Shown: positions 49,456 to 59,570, counted from the first letter of the stretch. The stretch: DNA of 64,000 nucleotides from Flavobacterium sp. MFBS3-15 (GCF_026107645.2 NZ_JAPCHV010000011.1:62001-126000); one strand, 5' to 3'. The notes: generated by a model from the sequence alone, not told the origin. A program made the numbers and translations.

Positions 49456-50715
49456 ATGAGCATTGACAATAATCAGCTATTACGATTTACAACGGCAGGA
49501 AGCGTTGACGACGGAAAAAGTACCCTTATAGGACGCCTTTTATATGATTCCAAATCTATTTTTGAAGATCAATTGGAAGCCATTGAGGCGACCAGTAAAA
49601 GAAAAGGGCACGGAGGTGTAGACCTTGCGCTTTTTACAGACGGACTCAGGGACGAGCGTGAGCAGGGTATTACTATAGACGTGGCGTACCGCTACTTTAC
49701 AACACCAAAGCGGAAGTTTATCATTGCAGATACACCGGGACACATACAGTATACACGTAATATGGTAACCGGAGCTTCTACCGCCAATGCAGCCATCATC
49801 CTCATCGATGCGCGCCATGGCGTTATAGAGCAAACCAAAAGGCATGCTTTCATTGCGTCGCTCCTGCAGATTCCACATATCATTGTATGTGTAAATAAGA
49901 TGGATCTTGTTGATTTTTCTGAAGAGGTTTATACGAAGATTGTTTCGCAGTTTGAGGAGTTCTCCTCAAAGTTGAATGTTAAGGACGTACATTTTATTCC
50001 AATCAGTGCGCTTGATGGCGACAATGTGGTAAACAGGTCTGAAAGGGCCGACTGGTATCAGGGATCCCCACTTTTGCATGTGCTTGAAACTCTGCATATC
50101 AGTAGCGACATTAATAAGATTGATGCACGATTCCCCGTACAGACAGTTATCAGGCCACAGCGTGAAGGGTTTATTGACTACAGAGGTTATGCGGGAAGGA
50201 TTGCAAGCGGAATATACCGTGTTGGAGATGATGTTGTAGTGCTTCCTTCAGGATTTACTTCAAAGATCAAGTCAATAAACGCCGGTGAGGTTGAAGTTGA
50301 TGAGGCTTTCGCTCCAATGTCGGTTGCCATACAGCTTGAAGATGATATAGATGTGGGACGTGGCGATATGATCGTAAAGGCGAACAACCAGCCTGAATTA
50401 TTCCAGGAATTCGACGTAATGCTTTGCTGGTTAAATAACAATCCAATGAAACCGGGTGCGAAATATACGCTTATGCATACTTCGAATGAGCAGCGTGCAA
50501 TTATAAAAGACGTAATTTACAAAGTCGATATCAATACCTATGAAAGGATTACCGACAATAAAGATCTTCAAATGAACGATATTTCACGAGTAACCCTGAA
50601 AACAAACAACCGTTTGATGCTTGACTCATATCGTGAGAACCGTATTACAGGAAGTATCATCCTTGTTGATGAAGGTACCAACGAAACGGTTGCTGCCGGT
50701 ATGGTTGTTAACTAA
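49456..50715 (+). CDS. cysN: sulfate adenylyltransferase subunit 1 CysN
   Basis: A 419-residue EF-Tu-like GTPase: TAGSVDDGKSTLIGRLLYD (P-loop), EREQGITIDVAYRYF (switch I), ADTPGHIQYTRNM (switch II) and VNKMD (NKxD). Domains II and III follow. The protein lacks a fused kinase domain, consistent with a separate cysC. GTPase partner of CysD in ATP sulfurylase. No cysH, cysI or cysJ follows, so this copy does not look like part of an assimilatory sulfate reduction operon. Confidence 0.97.
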   Translation: MSIDNNQLLRFTTAGSVDDGKSTLIGRLLYDSKSIFEDQLEAIEATSKRKGHGGVDLALFTDGLRDEREQGITIDVAYRYFTTPKRKFIIADTPGHIQYTRNMVTGASTANAAIILIDARHGVIEQTKRHAFIASLLQIPHIIVCVNKMDLVDFSEEVYTKIVSQFEEFSSKLNVKDVHFIPISALDGDNVVNRSERADWYQGSPLLHVLETLHISSDINKIDARFPVQTVIRPQREGFIDYRGYAGRIASGIYRVGDDVVVLPSGFTSKIKSINAGEVEVDEAFAPMSVAIQLEDDIDVGRGDMIVKANNQPELFQEFDVMLCWLNNNPMKPGAKYTLMHTSNEQRAIIKDVIYKVDINTYERITDNKDLQMNDISRVTLKTNNRLMLDSYRENRITGSIILVDEGTNETVAAGMVVN

Positions 50716-50799
50716 TATGGCTAACCTGACTTAAGAATACTTTGTGTTTTTGAGGTAGGCTGCCCGCAATAATTCTCCTGAATATTTTAATACTATAAA

Positions 50800-52281
50800 G
50801 TGTCGTCCAAGGAAAAAACATTAAAATCTAAAGCAAAAAATGCTTTAGCCTGGGATCTTGCAGGTTCCTTTTTGAGGCAAGCTGTTAGTTTAGGGATAAC
50901 TATTCTTTTAGCCCGCCTTCTTGCTCCGGAGCAATTCGGTATTATTGGGATGAGCCTTATATTTATTACTGTTACCCAGGTGTTTATAGACGTTGGGTTT
51001 ACAGATGGCCTGATTCAGAAAAAAGACGCAAGTGATGTTGCATATTCATCGATTTTTTATATCAATATCGCTATAAGCGTACTTTTAGCAGTAATAATTT
51101 TCTTTGCGGCCCCTTATATCGGTGTATTTTATGAGAATGCCCAGGTTACTGTCGTTTTGCGTTGGCTTTCTGTTGTTCCGGTCATTGGAGCTTTGGGTAA
51201 AGTCCACGGTACGATACTTGTAAAAAACCTGAATTTTAAATCCCTTAATATAAGGGACATTGTCGCAACTATTGCCGGTGGTATAGCCGGAGTAATAGCT
51301 GCCTTCAACGGGCAGGGAGTGCTTAGTTTGGTTTGGCAGCAAATCGTCACTGCTCTTGTAGGGACAATAAGTTTATGGTTTAGCTCAAACTGGCGGCCAA
51401 AACTTATTTTTTCGCTTGCTGAAGTTCGTGCGCTTTTTTCTTATTCCAGCTATATTTTCCTCGATCAGTTCATGAGGAATGTTTTTGACAGGATTGACAC
51501 ACTTTTTATAGGTAAAGTATTTTCTCCTGCAATATTAGGTTTTTACACGAGGGCTGAATCGCTAAATGCTCAGATTAATTCTTATTGTTCCAATAGCCTT
51601 CGTAAAATTGTTTTTCCTATTTTAAGTACTGTACAGGATGATGATGAACGTTTTAAAACGATATATTTTAAGGTATTTAACTTAGCATCTGTCGTTTCGT
51701 CATCAATTGCGGGAGTCTTATTCTTTCTATCGGACAAGATCATTTTGGGTCTTCTCGGAGGTAAGTGGGCACCAAGTATAGTCATTTTCCAGATATTGGT
51801 TTTCAAAACGCTAACTTCTCCTTTCGGAGCTTTATTAAGCAAAGCATTGTTGAGCAAAGGCTTTTCCAAAGTAAAATTTAATCTTAGTATCGTGCAAAGG
51901 TTAATAATGTTTACTCCTTTGACGTTGGGTTATCTTTATAATGATATTACAGTATTCGTAATTATAATGGTTATTGCCAATGTTGTAGCTTTTATAGTTA
52001 ATGCATACGTAGTATATCGTTATCTCCATCTTAGCTTTGCAAAACAACTTTCGGGCTTTTTTGTGCCATTAGTTCCGTTATTTGGCTTATACATAGGGTA
52101 CAAACAACTTTTTCCGGAGATAAGTTCATGGATTTTAGCTATTATATTTATCGCTTTACAATGGATATTTTTTATAGCAACCAAGAATGCAGGCTATCAA
52201 TTTATTCTGCATGAACTTAAACCAATTGTCAGCAAAGTGAAGAATTCAATGCCACAATTTTTAAAAAGGATTTATCGGTGA
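50800..52281 (+). CDS. Wzx/WzxC-type polysaccharide flippase
   Basis: A 493-residue integral membrane protein (GTG start at 50800) with about 12-14 transmembrane helices. The MOP-superfamily opening is clear: NALAWDLAGSFLRQAVSLG, LLARLLAPEQFGIIGMSLIF, DVGFTDGLIQKKDASDVAYS. The WzxC-like group exports lipid-linked repeat units across the inner membrane. It opens the polymer-building block, 84 bases after cysN. From about here the DNA becomes visibly richer in A and T. Confidence 0.92.
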   Translation: MSSKEKTLKSKAKNALAWDLAGSFLRQAVSLGITILLARLLAPEQFGIIGMSLIFITVTQVFIDVGFTDGLIQKKDASDVAYSSIFYINIAISVLLAVIIFFAAPYIGVFYENAQVTVVLRWLSVVPVIGALGKVHGTILVKNLNFKSLNIRDIVATIAGGIAGVIAAFNGQGVLSLVWQQIVTALVGTISLWFSSNWRPKLIFSLAEVRALFSYSSYIFLDQFMRNVFDRIDTLFIGKVFSPAILGFYTRAESLNAQINSYCSNSLRKIVFPILSTVQDDDERFKTIYFKVFNLASVVSSSIAGVLFFLSDKIILGLLGGKWAPSIVIFQILVFKTLTSPFGALLSKALLSKGFSKVKFNLSIVQRLIMFTPLTLGYLYNDITVFVIIMVIANVVAFIVNAYVVYRYLHLSFAKQLSGFFVPLVPLFGLYIGYKQLFPEISSWILAIIFIALQWIFFIATKNAGYQFILHELKPIVSKVKNSMPQFLKRIYR

Positions 52282-52357
52282 ATTTCCTTTACAGTTTCTT
52301 AAATGAGTATATAATCGTGCTTGAAGAATATAACTAGTGTTTAAGGCTTAATTTTTT

Positions 52358-52831
52358 ATGGATTTACAATTAAAAATATATTTATTTCTTAAGAGAAGGA
52401 TTGGAAAAATACAGGAACAGCATTATAAGAAATTGTATAACTTAAGTTCCAGCGTGCGACTACACAATCCGTTAATAACAACTTTGAAAGGTAATATTAG
52501 CATTGGTCCACACACATATATTAATTCGGGAAGATTCTTAACGGGAAAAGAATCCAAAATAGTGATTGGTGAAAGCTGTGCAATTGGCCATAATGTTACA
52601 ATATCAAGTATCACGCATGATTTAGCACAGCCTACAGGTCCTAATATTAAACATATCGAGAGTGATACGATCATTGGTAATAACGTATGGATAGGCACTA
52701 ACGTGTTTATAAAAGAAGGTATTATTATTGGGAATAATTGTGTAATAGGCGCAAACAGCGTAGTAACTAAAAGTTTTCCGGACAATTCAATTATTGGGGG
52801 AATTCCTGCAAAATTAATTAGGACGCTGTAA
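52358..52831 (+). CDS. hexapeptide-repeat O-acyltransferase
   Basis: A 157-residue left-handed beta-helix protein: repeated hexapeptides (ISIGPHTYINSG, VIGESCAIGHNVTI, TIIGNNVWIGTNVFI, IIIGNNCVIGANSVV) and the catalytic-type His in SSITHD, with the end GGIPAKLIRTL typical of maltose/virginiamycin-type acetyltransferases. It probably adds acetyl groups to a sugar of the repeat unit using acetyl-CoA. The stop codon is directly followed by the ATG of the next gene. Confidence 0.85.
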   Translation: MDLQLKIYLFLKRRIGKIQEQHYKKLYNLSSSVRLHNPLITTLKGNISIGPHTYINSGRFLTGKESKIVIGESCAIGHNVTISSITHDLAQPTGPNIKHIESDTIIGNNVWIGTNVFIKEGIIIGNNCVIGANSVVTKSFPDNSIIGGIPAKLIRTL

Positions 52832-53656
52832 ATGGAATATACCAAAATTATATGGATGTACTGGCATCAGGGTTTTGAACAAGCACCTGAAATTGTTTCA
52901 CGCTGTGTGGAACAATGGATTGTGATGCATCCTGACTGGGAAATAAAATTGCTTGATCAAAACTCTGTTAATCAATATGCCGGGCCTTTGCCCATAGCGG
53001 AAAATGTTCTTAATAAACTTAACCTAGCCCACAGGTCTGACCTTATAAGGACGCAATTATTAATAAAATATGGTGGAGTTTGGGCCGATCCTACTACTTT
53101 TTGTACCACAAGCCTGAATTCATGGATTCCGGAATATTTGTCAGGCGGTCTTTTTATGTTTTATAAACCAGGGAGAGACAGGATTATTTCCAATTGGTTT
53201 ATAGCTGCAGAAAAAGACAATATGATTTTGAAAAAAATGTTTAAGGAATTATGTGAATATTGGCAGAATAACAAATTTAAGAATCATGGTTCCAAAGTTT
53301 GGTATGAAGCTTTTTGTAATCGCTTGCTAAATCGTTCCCTGCCGCTTACAAAATTATGGTTCACGTTCTTATTTAAAAAAGTCTTAAGGATTTACCCTTA
53401 TATGGTATACCACTATAAATTTTACCAAATTATTAGTTCAACAAAAAAATATGAATCGATTTGGAATTCAGTCCCTAAGTTTTCAGCACATATACCTCAT
53501 AAACTTCTTCATTTAGGCCTTTTAAAACCATTAACTTCAGAAGGTAAGGATTGGATAGATCAAAAAAAGTCTCCCATCTTTAAACTAACATGGAAATTAG
53601 GCGTTCAAGAGTTTCCAAAGGGATCATTACTGAAATATATATTTGAAAATGAGTAA
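52832..53656 (+). CDS. capsular polysaccharide glycosyltransferase (Caps_synth / GT32-like)
   Basis: A 274-residue protein with IIWMYWHQGFEQAPEIV (N-terminal strand and the WxQG turn), WEIKLLDQNSVNQY, and the nucleotide-sugar segment LAHRSDLIRTQLLIKYGGVW followed by ADPT, where Asp residues stand in for the DXD metal site. It belongs to the capsular polysaccharide synthesis group (PF05704). Acceptor and donor are not readable. The next gene overlaps its last 8 bases. Confidence 0.85.
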   Translation: MEYTKIIWMYWHQGFEQAPEIVSRCVEQWIVMHPDWEIKLLDQNSVNQYAGPLPIAENVLNKLNLAHRSDLIRTQLLIKYGGVWADPTTFCTTSLNSWIPEYLSGGLFMFYKPGRDRIISNWFIAAEKDNMILKKMFKELCEYWQNNKFKNHGSKVWYEAFCNRLLNRSLPLTKLWFTFLFKKVLRIYPYMVYHYKFYQIISSTKKYESIWNSVPKFSAHIPHKLLHLGLLKPLTSEGKDWIDQKKSPIFKLTWKLGVQEFPKGSLLKYIFENE

Positions 53657-54725
53657 TATTAAACTATATCTCCACGTTGGAACTGAAAAGACAGGCAGTT
53701 CCTTTCTTCAGGCATTGCTATCACAAAATAGGGATAAACTTTGGGCGAAAGGAATACATTATCCTTCAGGGGGTAAGTATGAACGAGGAATGAAGGCCGG
53801 TAGAATATCTCCTGGTAACGGTAAGTACCTTTGGGAAATACTTATGAAGAAGGACTGGAATAGACTTAAACATTTGTTGCAGGGATATAAAGCAGAGGCA
53901 GAAAAAAGGAATAGCAGCAAAATACTCATTTCAAACGAAAATATTGTAGAAGCATTTTCACAGGAAGCAACGCTTTATGAATTCACAGAATGTTGTAAAA
54001 ATTTAAGCATCGATATTTCCGGCATGCTATTGGTTTTGCGTGACCCTGTAGATCAGGCATTATCCCTTTATAAGCACAGAGCTAAAAGTGGAAATATTGC
54101 AAGTATTGATAAGTGGCTTGAAGAAGGATATTTTTTGCCCCGTTTTTTATTTGGTTTTTTCCAAAATGTAGAAGAATCTAAAACTCACCTTCTTGTTCAG
54201 AAGTATCATAAAAACAGTGCTATTCTTTCAGAATATTTTTTTAAGGACTGGTTAGGAATAGAGGTACCTCCACATTCAGATGATACTTCTGTCAATCCGT
54301 CACTTACCTTGTCGGAATTACAGGTAATTAAGCAAGTAAAGACAATCAGTCCAAATTTGGTGCCGTTTTATTATAAGCGCATGCTTACAATACCTGTGAA
54401 ACAAAAGGCCGAAGATAAGTTTCTTAAAAAGAAATACTTATCGGTAATATCTTCATATTTGGTAAAATATAATTCTTTGTGGAATCATTGCAATGATATG
54501 ATTTTTAATAGTGATAAGCTACAACTTCCAGTAGGAGAAGATATTATTCAAGATAGCGGATCGATATTATGTTTTTCGGAAATACAAACTGAAGCATTTG
54601 TTTTGTTGATGAAGGAAAGCAATACCTTACCCTACAAAATTGATGTTGCTTTTAACCAGAGAATAAGGCCAAAGCTTGCTAAAATTAAATGGGCTGTTAT
54701 AGATTATATTAAAAAGGGAAAATAA
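53649..54725 (+). CDS. sulfotransferase-like protein 1
   Basis: A 358-residue protein (ATG 53649; a TTG two codons upstream is possible). The PAPS 5-prime-phosphosulfate loop is read in YLHVGTEKTGSSFLQALL (about 5-22), and the 3-prime-phosphate motif in LVLRDPVDQALSLYKHR (about 132-148). The rest is helical and only weakly like known families. It would move sulfate from PAPS to a hydroxyl of the polymer or its lipid-linked precursor, probably in the cytosol since it lacks a signal peptide. First of three sulfotransferases here. Confidence 0.78.
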   Translation: MSNIKLYLHVGTEKTGSSFLQALLSQNRDKLWAKGIHYPSGGKYERGMKAGRISPGNGKYLWEILMKKDWNRLKHLLQGYKAEAEKRNSSKILISNENIVEAFSQEATLYEFTECCKNLSIDISGMLLVLRDPVDQALSLYKHRAKSGNIASIDKWLEEGYFLPRFLFGFFQNVEESKTHLLVQKYHKNSAILSEYFFKDWLGIEVPPHSDDTSVNPSLTLSELQVIKQVKTISPNLVPFYYKRMLTIPVKQKAEDKFLKKKYLSVISSYLVKYNSLWNHCNDMIFNSDKLQLPVGEDIIQDSGSILCFSEIQTEAFVLLMKESNTLPYKIDVAFNQRIRPKLAKIKWAVIDYIKKGK

Positions 54726-54726
54726 A

Positions 54727-55413
54727 ATGGGCGATAATAAAAAAAGCAAAGTAATTTGTATCGGATGGCATAAAACAGGCACTACAACTATGGGAGAGGC
54801 GCTTCTCCTTTTAGGTTATAAAGTGGTTGGTGCGAGATTGGATTTTGCCGAATCACTATTAGAAAGTGATTATACTAAGGTTCTGAAGGAAGCTGAAAAA
54901 TTTGAAGCGTTTCAGGATGTTCCATGGGCAGCTTTATATAAAGAGCTTGATGCCGCTTTCCCCGGGAGCAAATTTATTTTAACTATTAGGGACGAATCGA
55001 AATGGATTAAGAGCGCAGTAAAACATTTTGGAAGCAGGGATATATTACTGCACCGATGGTTGTACGGAAATGGAATGGCAGCGGGAAATGAAGAATTATA
55101 TCTTGAGCGTTACAGAAGGCATAATGCTGAAATACTGCAATATTTTAAAAACAGGCCTGATGATTTCTTGCTGTTATCTCTAGAAAATGGTGATGGGTGG
55201 AATAAATTATGCCCATTTTTAGGCGTACCTTTGCCGTCTGTGAAATTTCCTTACGCAAATAAAGCCAGACATAACTACACCTTTAGAGAGAAATTTTACG
55301 CATATTTCAGAGATATTATACCTGTGTCTTTAAGAGTTAGAATTTTAATGTTTTTTGCAAAGAAAAATAAAAGAAACAGGTTTAATAACTATTATGAAAA
55401 TAAAGTTAAGTAA
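54727..55413 (+). CDS. sulfotransferase family protein 2
   Basis: A 228-residue P-loop protein: VICIGWHKTGTTTMGEALLL (5-prime-phosphosulfate loop, about 9-28), FQDVPWAALYKELDAAFPGS, and ILTIRDESKWIKSAVKHFG (3-prime-phosphate motif). The order and the DVP-W-x-x-LYKELD segment match the Sulfotransfer_4-type family. The C-terminus is basic. It starts one base after sulfotransferase 1. Donor PAPS is inferred from the motifs and from the PAPS genes just upstream. Confidence 0.85.
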   Translation: MGDNKKSKVICIGWHKTGTTTMGEALLLLGYKVVGARLDFAESLLESDYTKVLKEAEKFEAFQDVPWAALYKELDAAFPGSKFILTIRDESKWIKSAVKHFGSRDILLHRWLYGNGMAAGNEELYLERYRRHNAEILQYFKNRPDDFLLLSLENGDGWNKLCPFLGVPLPSVKFPYANKARHNYTFREKFYAYFRDIIPVSLRVRILMFFAKKNKRNRFNNYYENKVK

Positions 55414-55448
55414 ACAATTAAATTACGGATTTAATTAACTAAAATGAT

Positions 55449-56618
55449 ATGAAAATATTATTTGTTCTAGCGCAGGCTTTCGATCCAAACGCAGGAGGTG
55501 TGCAGCGTACTACTTTTACATTGGGAAAACATTTTAGTGAAAAAGGATTTGACGTAGCCTATTTTTCTTTTTCTAATAAACATCAAGCTAAACCGCAGTA
55601 TGGTCGTTTGTTTTTTGTTATAGCTGCAGGGGGGAGCGCTATAAAGGCTAATAAAGCCTTGTTTATAGAGAATTTAGAAAATTTTAAACCTGATTATGTT
55701 ATTAATCAAGCTCCTTATGACAAGAATATCCGTGATTTATTGTCATACCACAGTTTTTTTTTAAAGTATATTAATTTAGCGTGTATACATAATTCATTAT
55801 TTAGTTTTAAGAGCAATGTAGAGGATATTCTCATGTCACGATTCCCGACATATTTAAAACTAATAATTACTTCCAGGATAGTAAAACTAATTGCCCAAAG
55901 AAATCATTTAATTAAGCATCGAAAGGAATTAACAGATATAATAAGCAAGCATGACAAACTTATATTGTTGACCCCTAAAAATATTGAAGAACTGGAATAT
56001 TTTTTAGGCAAGAACTATCCTAAAGAAAAAATTATATCAATTCCCAACCCAATCGCTATTTTCGAGAACCAATTAGATGAAAAGGAAAATGTTTTACTTC
56101 ATGTTGGCAGAATCAATATACCTCAAAAGCGATCAGACTTATTGCTAAAGACCTGGGAGTTGTGCTATGATCAATTGCCTGGATGGACTTTTATAATTGT
56201 TGGTGACGGCCCATATCTAACTGTTTTGCAAAGAAAGATTGAAGAAAAAAAAATACCAAGGGTTATAGTGACAGGATTTCAAAATCCTGAAGAGTATTAT
56301 CGAAAAGCGAAACTATTTATGATGCCCTCAGCATACGAAGGGTTGCCAAATACTATACTTGAAGCGCAAAGCTATGGGTGCGTTTCTTTTGCATTCGACT
56401 CCTATGCTGCGATTGGCTGGATTGTTAACGACAAACAAGATGCACTATTATTACAACCCTTTGATGTCAAAGCAATGGCAGAATCTATAATTGATTTAGC
56501 AAATAAACCTGACAAATTATTAAAAATGCAAAAAAATGCTCTCAATAACGTAAACAGGTTTGCGATTGACACAGTAATTAACAGCTGGATTAGCCTATTT
56601 GATGAGACAAGAAAATAA
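55449..56618 (+). CDS. glycosyltransferase family 4
   Basis: A 389-residue GT-B enzyme: N-terminal glycine loop FDPNAGGVQRTTFTLGKHF, C-terminal domain with HVGRINIPQKRSDLLLKTWE, IIVGDGPYLTVL, VTGFQNPEEYYRKAKLFMMP and SAYEGLPNTILEAQSYG (E-x7-E). Retaining sugar transfer from a nucleotide sugar, cytosolic face of the inner membrane. Its last 17 bases overlap the polymerase gene. Confidence 0.92.
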   Translation: MKILFVLAQAFDPNAGGVQRTTFTLGKHFSEKGFDVAYFSFSNKHQAKPQYGRLFFVIAAGGSAIKANKALFIENLENFKPDYVINQAPYDKNIRDLLSYHSFFLKYINLACIHNSLFSFKSNVEDILMSRFPTYLKLIITSRIVKLIAQRNHLIKHRKELTDIISKHDKLILLTPKNIEELEYFLGKNYPKEKIISIPNPIAIFENQLDEKENVLLHVGRINIPQKRSDLLLKTWELCYDQLPGWTFIIVGDGPYLTVLQRKIEEKKIPRVIVTGFQNPEEYYRKAKLFMMPSAYEGLPNTILEAQSYGCVSFAFDSYAAIGWIVNDKQDALLLQPFDVKAMAESIIDLANKPDKLLKMQKNALNNVNRFAIDTVINSWISLFDETRK

Positions 56619-57888
56619 TAGACATAATGTACCTTACCTTTTAACAATGGTAGCCATATCGCCTGCCATAAGTTTGTTTTATCTTATATCTAATTTTGAT
56701 TGGAAGGTCAAAAAGCCTTTTTTTATATTCCTAACAGTTCTTTTTGGAGCTACAATTTTGCTTTCAAGTTCCGATGGGGCTGTGTTGAAAGAACTTGTAT
56801 ATATACATTATATTAATTTGCCGTTTAACCAATGGCTGGATGAACTAATTCAGATTCTCCAATTCAAGCAACCATATGGAACAAAAGGAGATGTTTTCAA
56901 CCACTTGGTTTCTTACATTTCCGGGACTCTTCTAATGCTACCAGAAACTTACTTTTATTTAGTTTCTTTTGTCTATGCATATTTCTTTGTGAATAGTTTG
57001 GAAAAAATATTGAATAGACCTACAATAGGACATAAAGGAATTTTATTTTGGCTTATAATTATAATTTTTGTTACTTATCGTTTTGTGGATAATCTCCAAT
57101 CCGTAAGGACATGGACTGGTTTGTGGGTCCTTTTTTACGGAACATATTGTTTCTACACAACGGGGAAGAAAAAATATCTTTTAATAATGTTGATGGCCCC
57201 ACTATTTCATATTGCTTACTTTATTATGGCGCTGCCTGTTTATTTGAGTATTATTTTAAAGAAAGTGGATTTCCGAATATTAGTTATCTTCTATATCATG
57301 TCTTTTTTTATTACAATAAATCACGAAGCGATTGTTAAACAGCTTGGTAGTACCGACATTGGAGCTAATAAGATTGATGCTTATTATGACGAAGATGGCG
57401 GTACAGATATTTCTCAAAGGAGGGTATCAGGTACCTTTTATGCTGTTTATGGCAGGAGTTGGTCCCAAATACAATCACCCCACATCCTCATCTTTGCTTT
57501 AATATTATCAGGCTTTATAACTAGAAAACGCTTAACTGCCATAGAATATGGTCTTTTTTGTAGTGCCTTACTATTATCAATAACTGCTAATTTAGTGTCT
57601 TTTATTGGTGCTTTTTATGTCCGGACAATGACAAATGCAGGGATATATGTGACGGCTGCAACTGCTTTATTGGCCATGAGAGGGGCTTTTGATATAAAAA
57701 GCACAGGACATTTAAATTTATTTCAGAAAACTGCTTTATGGATTGCTTTATTAACCTTTATTCCTTATATTATATACGTAGTCGCTAACATGTTCCAATT
57801 TACCAGCGCATATATGATAGTGTTTCCAATAGGAGGTTTTTTTGGCGATAATATTTCAATCGGCCAATTACTAAAACAATTTTTTTAA
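56602..57888 (+). CDS. EpsG/Wzy-like polysaccharide polymerase
   Basis: A 428-residue integral membrane protein (ATG 56602; an internal ATG at 56647 is also possible) with about ten transmembrane helices and large polar loops (YIHYINLPFNQWLDELIQ, KQPYGTKGDVFNHLVSYISG, FVDNLQSVRTWTGLWV). The layout and loop residues match EpsG-type proteins, which act as Wzy polymerases joining repeat units in the periplasm. It is the only polymerase candidate in the window. Confidence 0.82.
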   Translation: MRQENNRHNVPYLLTMVAISPAISLFYLISNFDWKVKKPFFIFLTVLFGATILLSSSDGAVLKELVYIHYINLPFNQWLDELIQILQFKQPYGTKGDVFNHLVSYISGTLLMLPETYFYLVSFVYAYFFVNSLEKILNRPTIGHKGILFWLIIIIFVTYRFVDNLQSVRTWTGLWVLFYGTYCFYTTGKKKYLLIMLMAPLFHIAYFIMALPVYLSIILKKVDFRILVIFYIMSFFITINHEAIVKQLGSTDIGANKIDAYYDEDGGTDISQRRVSGTFYAVYGRSWSQIQSPHILIFALILSGFITRKRLTAIEYGLFCSALLLSITANLVSFIGAFYVRTMTNAGIYVTAATALLAMRGAFDIKSTGHLNLFQKTALWIALLTFIPYIIYVVANMFQFTSAYMIVFPIGGFFGDNISIGQLLKQFF

Positions 57889-57892
57889 ATTT

Positions 57893-59005
57893 ATGAGTAT
57901 AAAAAATCAATTTATAAAATCCCTTAGCAATCTGGTTGGTTTTTCAACCAAGAGAAAAATTGTGGTTATTGAATCTGACGATTGGGGAAGCATCCGTATG
58001 CCTTCTAACGAAATCAGGCAAGAATTACAGCAAAAAGGTATTCCACTAGGCGAGGGTACTCCAGGATACAGTTACAATTTATACGATACATTAGCTTCTG
58101 AAGATGATTTGAGCCATTTGTTTGAAGTACTTTCGAGTTTTAGGGATAAGAATGGAAGGCACCCTGTATTTACAGGAATGAGTTTAGTTGCAAACCCTGA
58201 TTTTGAAAAGATAAGACAATCTGGGTTTCAAGAATATCATTATGAGTCTTTTACGGAAACATTAAAGAGGGAAGGTAAAAACTCATTCAAACTTTGGAAG
58301 GAAGGAGAAAAAAATGGAATTTTTTGGCCTGAATTTCATGGAAGGGAACACTTGAATGTTCCTGTATGGCTAAGAAGCCTACAAATGAATGATGAAAATA
58401 CATTGAGAGCTTTTGACTCTGGAATATGGGGCTTTAAAAGGAAAGGCATCAATTACCAAGCTGCATTTGACCTGGAATTCAGTACTGATTTGGCCTTTCA
58501 GAAAGAAATCATTGCTGATGGGTTAAAGCTTTTTAAAGAAATACACGGAAGAGAAGCCAGTCTTTTTGTGCCGCCAAATGGACCTTTTAACGAAAGCCTA
58601 GAAGAGGTGGCGGCTAAGGGAGGCATTAAATATATGTCTGCTGCTAAAATTCATAAACAGCCTTTAGGAAATGGAAAGATGAAGAATAAATATCATTGGC
58701 TGGGACAAAAAAATAAGCATGACCAAATATACATAACAAGGAATGCATTTTTCGAACCGTCTAATCCTTCCAGGAATTGGAATGCAGATTGCCTCAATGA
58801 TATTCAAATCGCATTCAGGTTTAACAAGCCTGTGGTAATAAGTACGCACCGGGTTAATTATATTGGGTCATTGGATGTTAATAACCGGGATAAGGGCTTG
58901 AGAGAGCTGGGAAGTCTCTTTAAAGAAATCCTGAACCGTTGGCCGGATGTCGAATTTATGACGTCAACGGAATTAGGGAATTTGATGTCTGGCAAATTAA
59001 CATGA
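57893..59005 (+). CDS. CE4-like polysaccharide (de)acetylase, paralogue 1
   Basis: A 370-residue protein with an order of motifs like a diverged NodB/CE4 deacetylase: VVIESDDWGSIRMPS (Asp pair, about 25-39), FHGREHLNV (H-x3-H, about 148-156), FVPPNGPFNESL and VISTHRVNYIGSL (C-terminal His). No signal peptide is visible. It shares these motifs and also SLVANPDFEKIRQS and RNAFFEPSNPS with the protein at 59570-60688. Predicted role: removal or transfer of acetyl groups on the polymer or a precursor. The fold assignment is inferred from motif spacing. Confidence 0.65.
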   Translation: MSIKNQFIKSLSNLVGFSTKRKIVVIESDDWGSIRMPSNEIRQELQQKGIPLGEGTPGYSYNLYDTLASEDDLSHLFEVLSSFRDKNGRHPVFTGMSLVANPDFEKIRQSGFQEYHYESFTETLKREGKNSFKLWKEGEKNGIFWPEFHGREHLNVPVWLRSLQMNDENTLRAFDSGIWGFKRKGINYQAAFDLEFSTDLAFQKEIIADGLKLFKEIHGREASLFVPPNGPFNESLEEVAAKGGIKYMSAAKIHKQPLGNGKMKNKYHWLGQKNKHDQIYITRNAFFEPSNPSRNWNADCLNDIQIAFRFNKPVVISTHRVNYIGSLDVNNRDKGLRELGSLFKEILNRWPDVEFMTSTELGNLMSGKLT

Positions 59006-59024
59006 TGTAATTTTATTATAAAAC

Positions 59025-59570
59025 ATGATTCCGATTGTAAAAAAAGACCTGTATAGGTATTTTCCGCAAAAATATTCTTTCAGAATATTGCTGAAAGGCA
59101 TGAGGTCACAAGGATTCCGCTATATGTTTTTTCGTAGGTTGAGAGACCATTATGGGAAAAAGTCTTTTATGGGAATTATCTCTTTTTTTTTTCTTCGGCA
59201 CTATACCTACAAGTATGGTTTTCAAATAGGAGGCAAGATAGGAGCAGGTTTTTACATAGGCCACTTTGGTACTATAGTGATAAGTAACCTGGCAGTTATT
59301 GGTTCCAATTGTAACATTGCTCATGGAGTTACAATAGGTGCGGCCCGGAGGAGTAAAATGGGTGCCCCGAAAATAGGTAGCAACGTATGGATGGGTGCGA
59401 ATTCTGTTATGGTAGGTAACATTACTATAGGAGACGATGTGATGATAGCACCAGGGGCATTTGTAAATTTCGATGTGCCTGACCATTCTCTGGTAATTGG
59501 AAACCCTGGTAAAATTATACCTAAAGATATTGCAACGGAAGGATATATCAACAATATTTTAGAGGACTAA
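59025..59570 (+). CDS. serine-acetyltransferase-like hexapeptide acyltransferase
   Basis: A 181-residue protein: a helical N-terminus (about 1-65) followed by a left-handed beta-helix (IGGKIGAGFYIGHFGTIVI, IGSNCNIAHGVTIGAARR, IGSNVWMGANSVMVGNITI, IGDDVMIAPGAFVNFDVP). The catalytic-type His is in NIAHGVTIG and the pattern GNPGKII resembles CysE-like sugar acetyltransferases. It lies between the two CE4-like genes, 19 bases after the first and overlapping the second by one base (TAATG), which suggests opposite or successive acetyl edits. Confidence 0.85.
   Translation: MIPIVKKDLYRYFPQKYSFRILLKGMRSQGFRYMFFRRLRDHYGKKSFMGIISFFFLRHYTYKYGFQIGGKIGAGFYIGHFGTIVISNLAVIGSNCNIAHGVTIGAARRSKMGAPKIGSNVWMGANSVMVGNITIGDDVMIAPGAFVNFDVPDHSLVIGNPGKIIPKDIATEGYINNILED

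Noticed and set aside
46618-50715. Assimilatory sulfate reduction operon
   Set aside because: CysD, CysN and CysC are there, but no APS/PAPS reductase or sulfite reductase is seen and the neighbours are polysaccharide genes with sulfotransferases and the PAP phosphatase CysQ.
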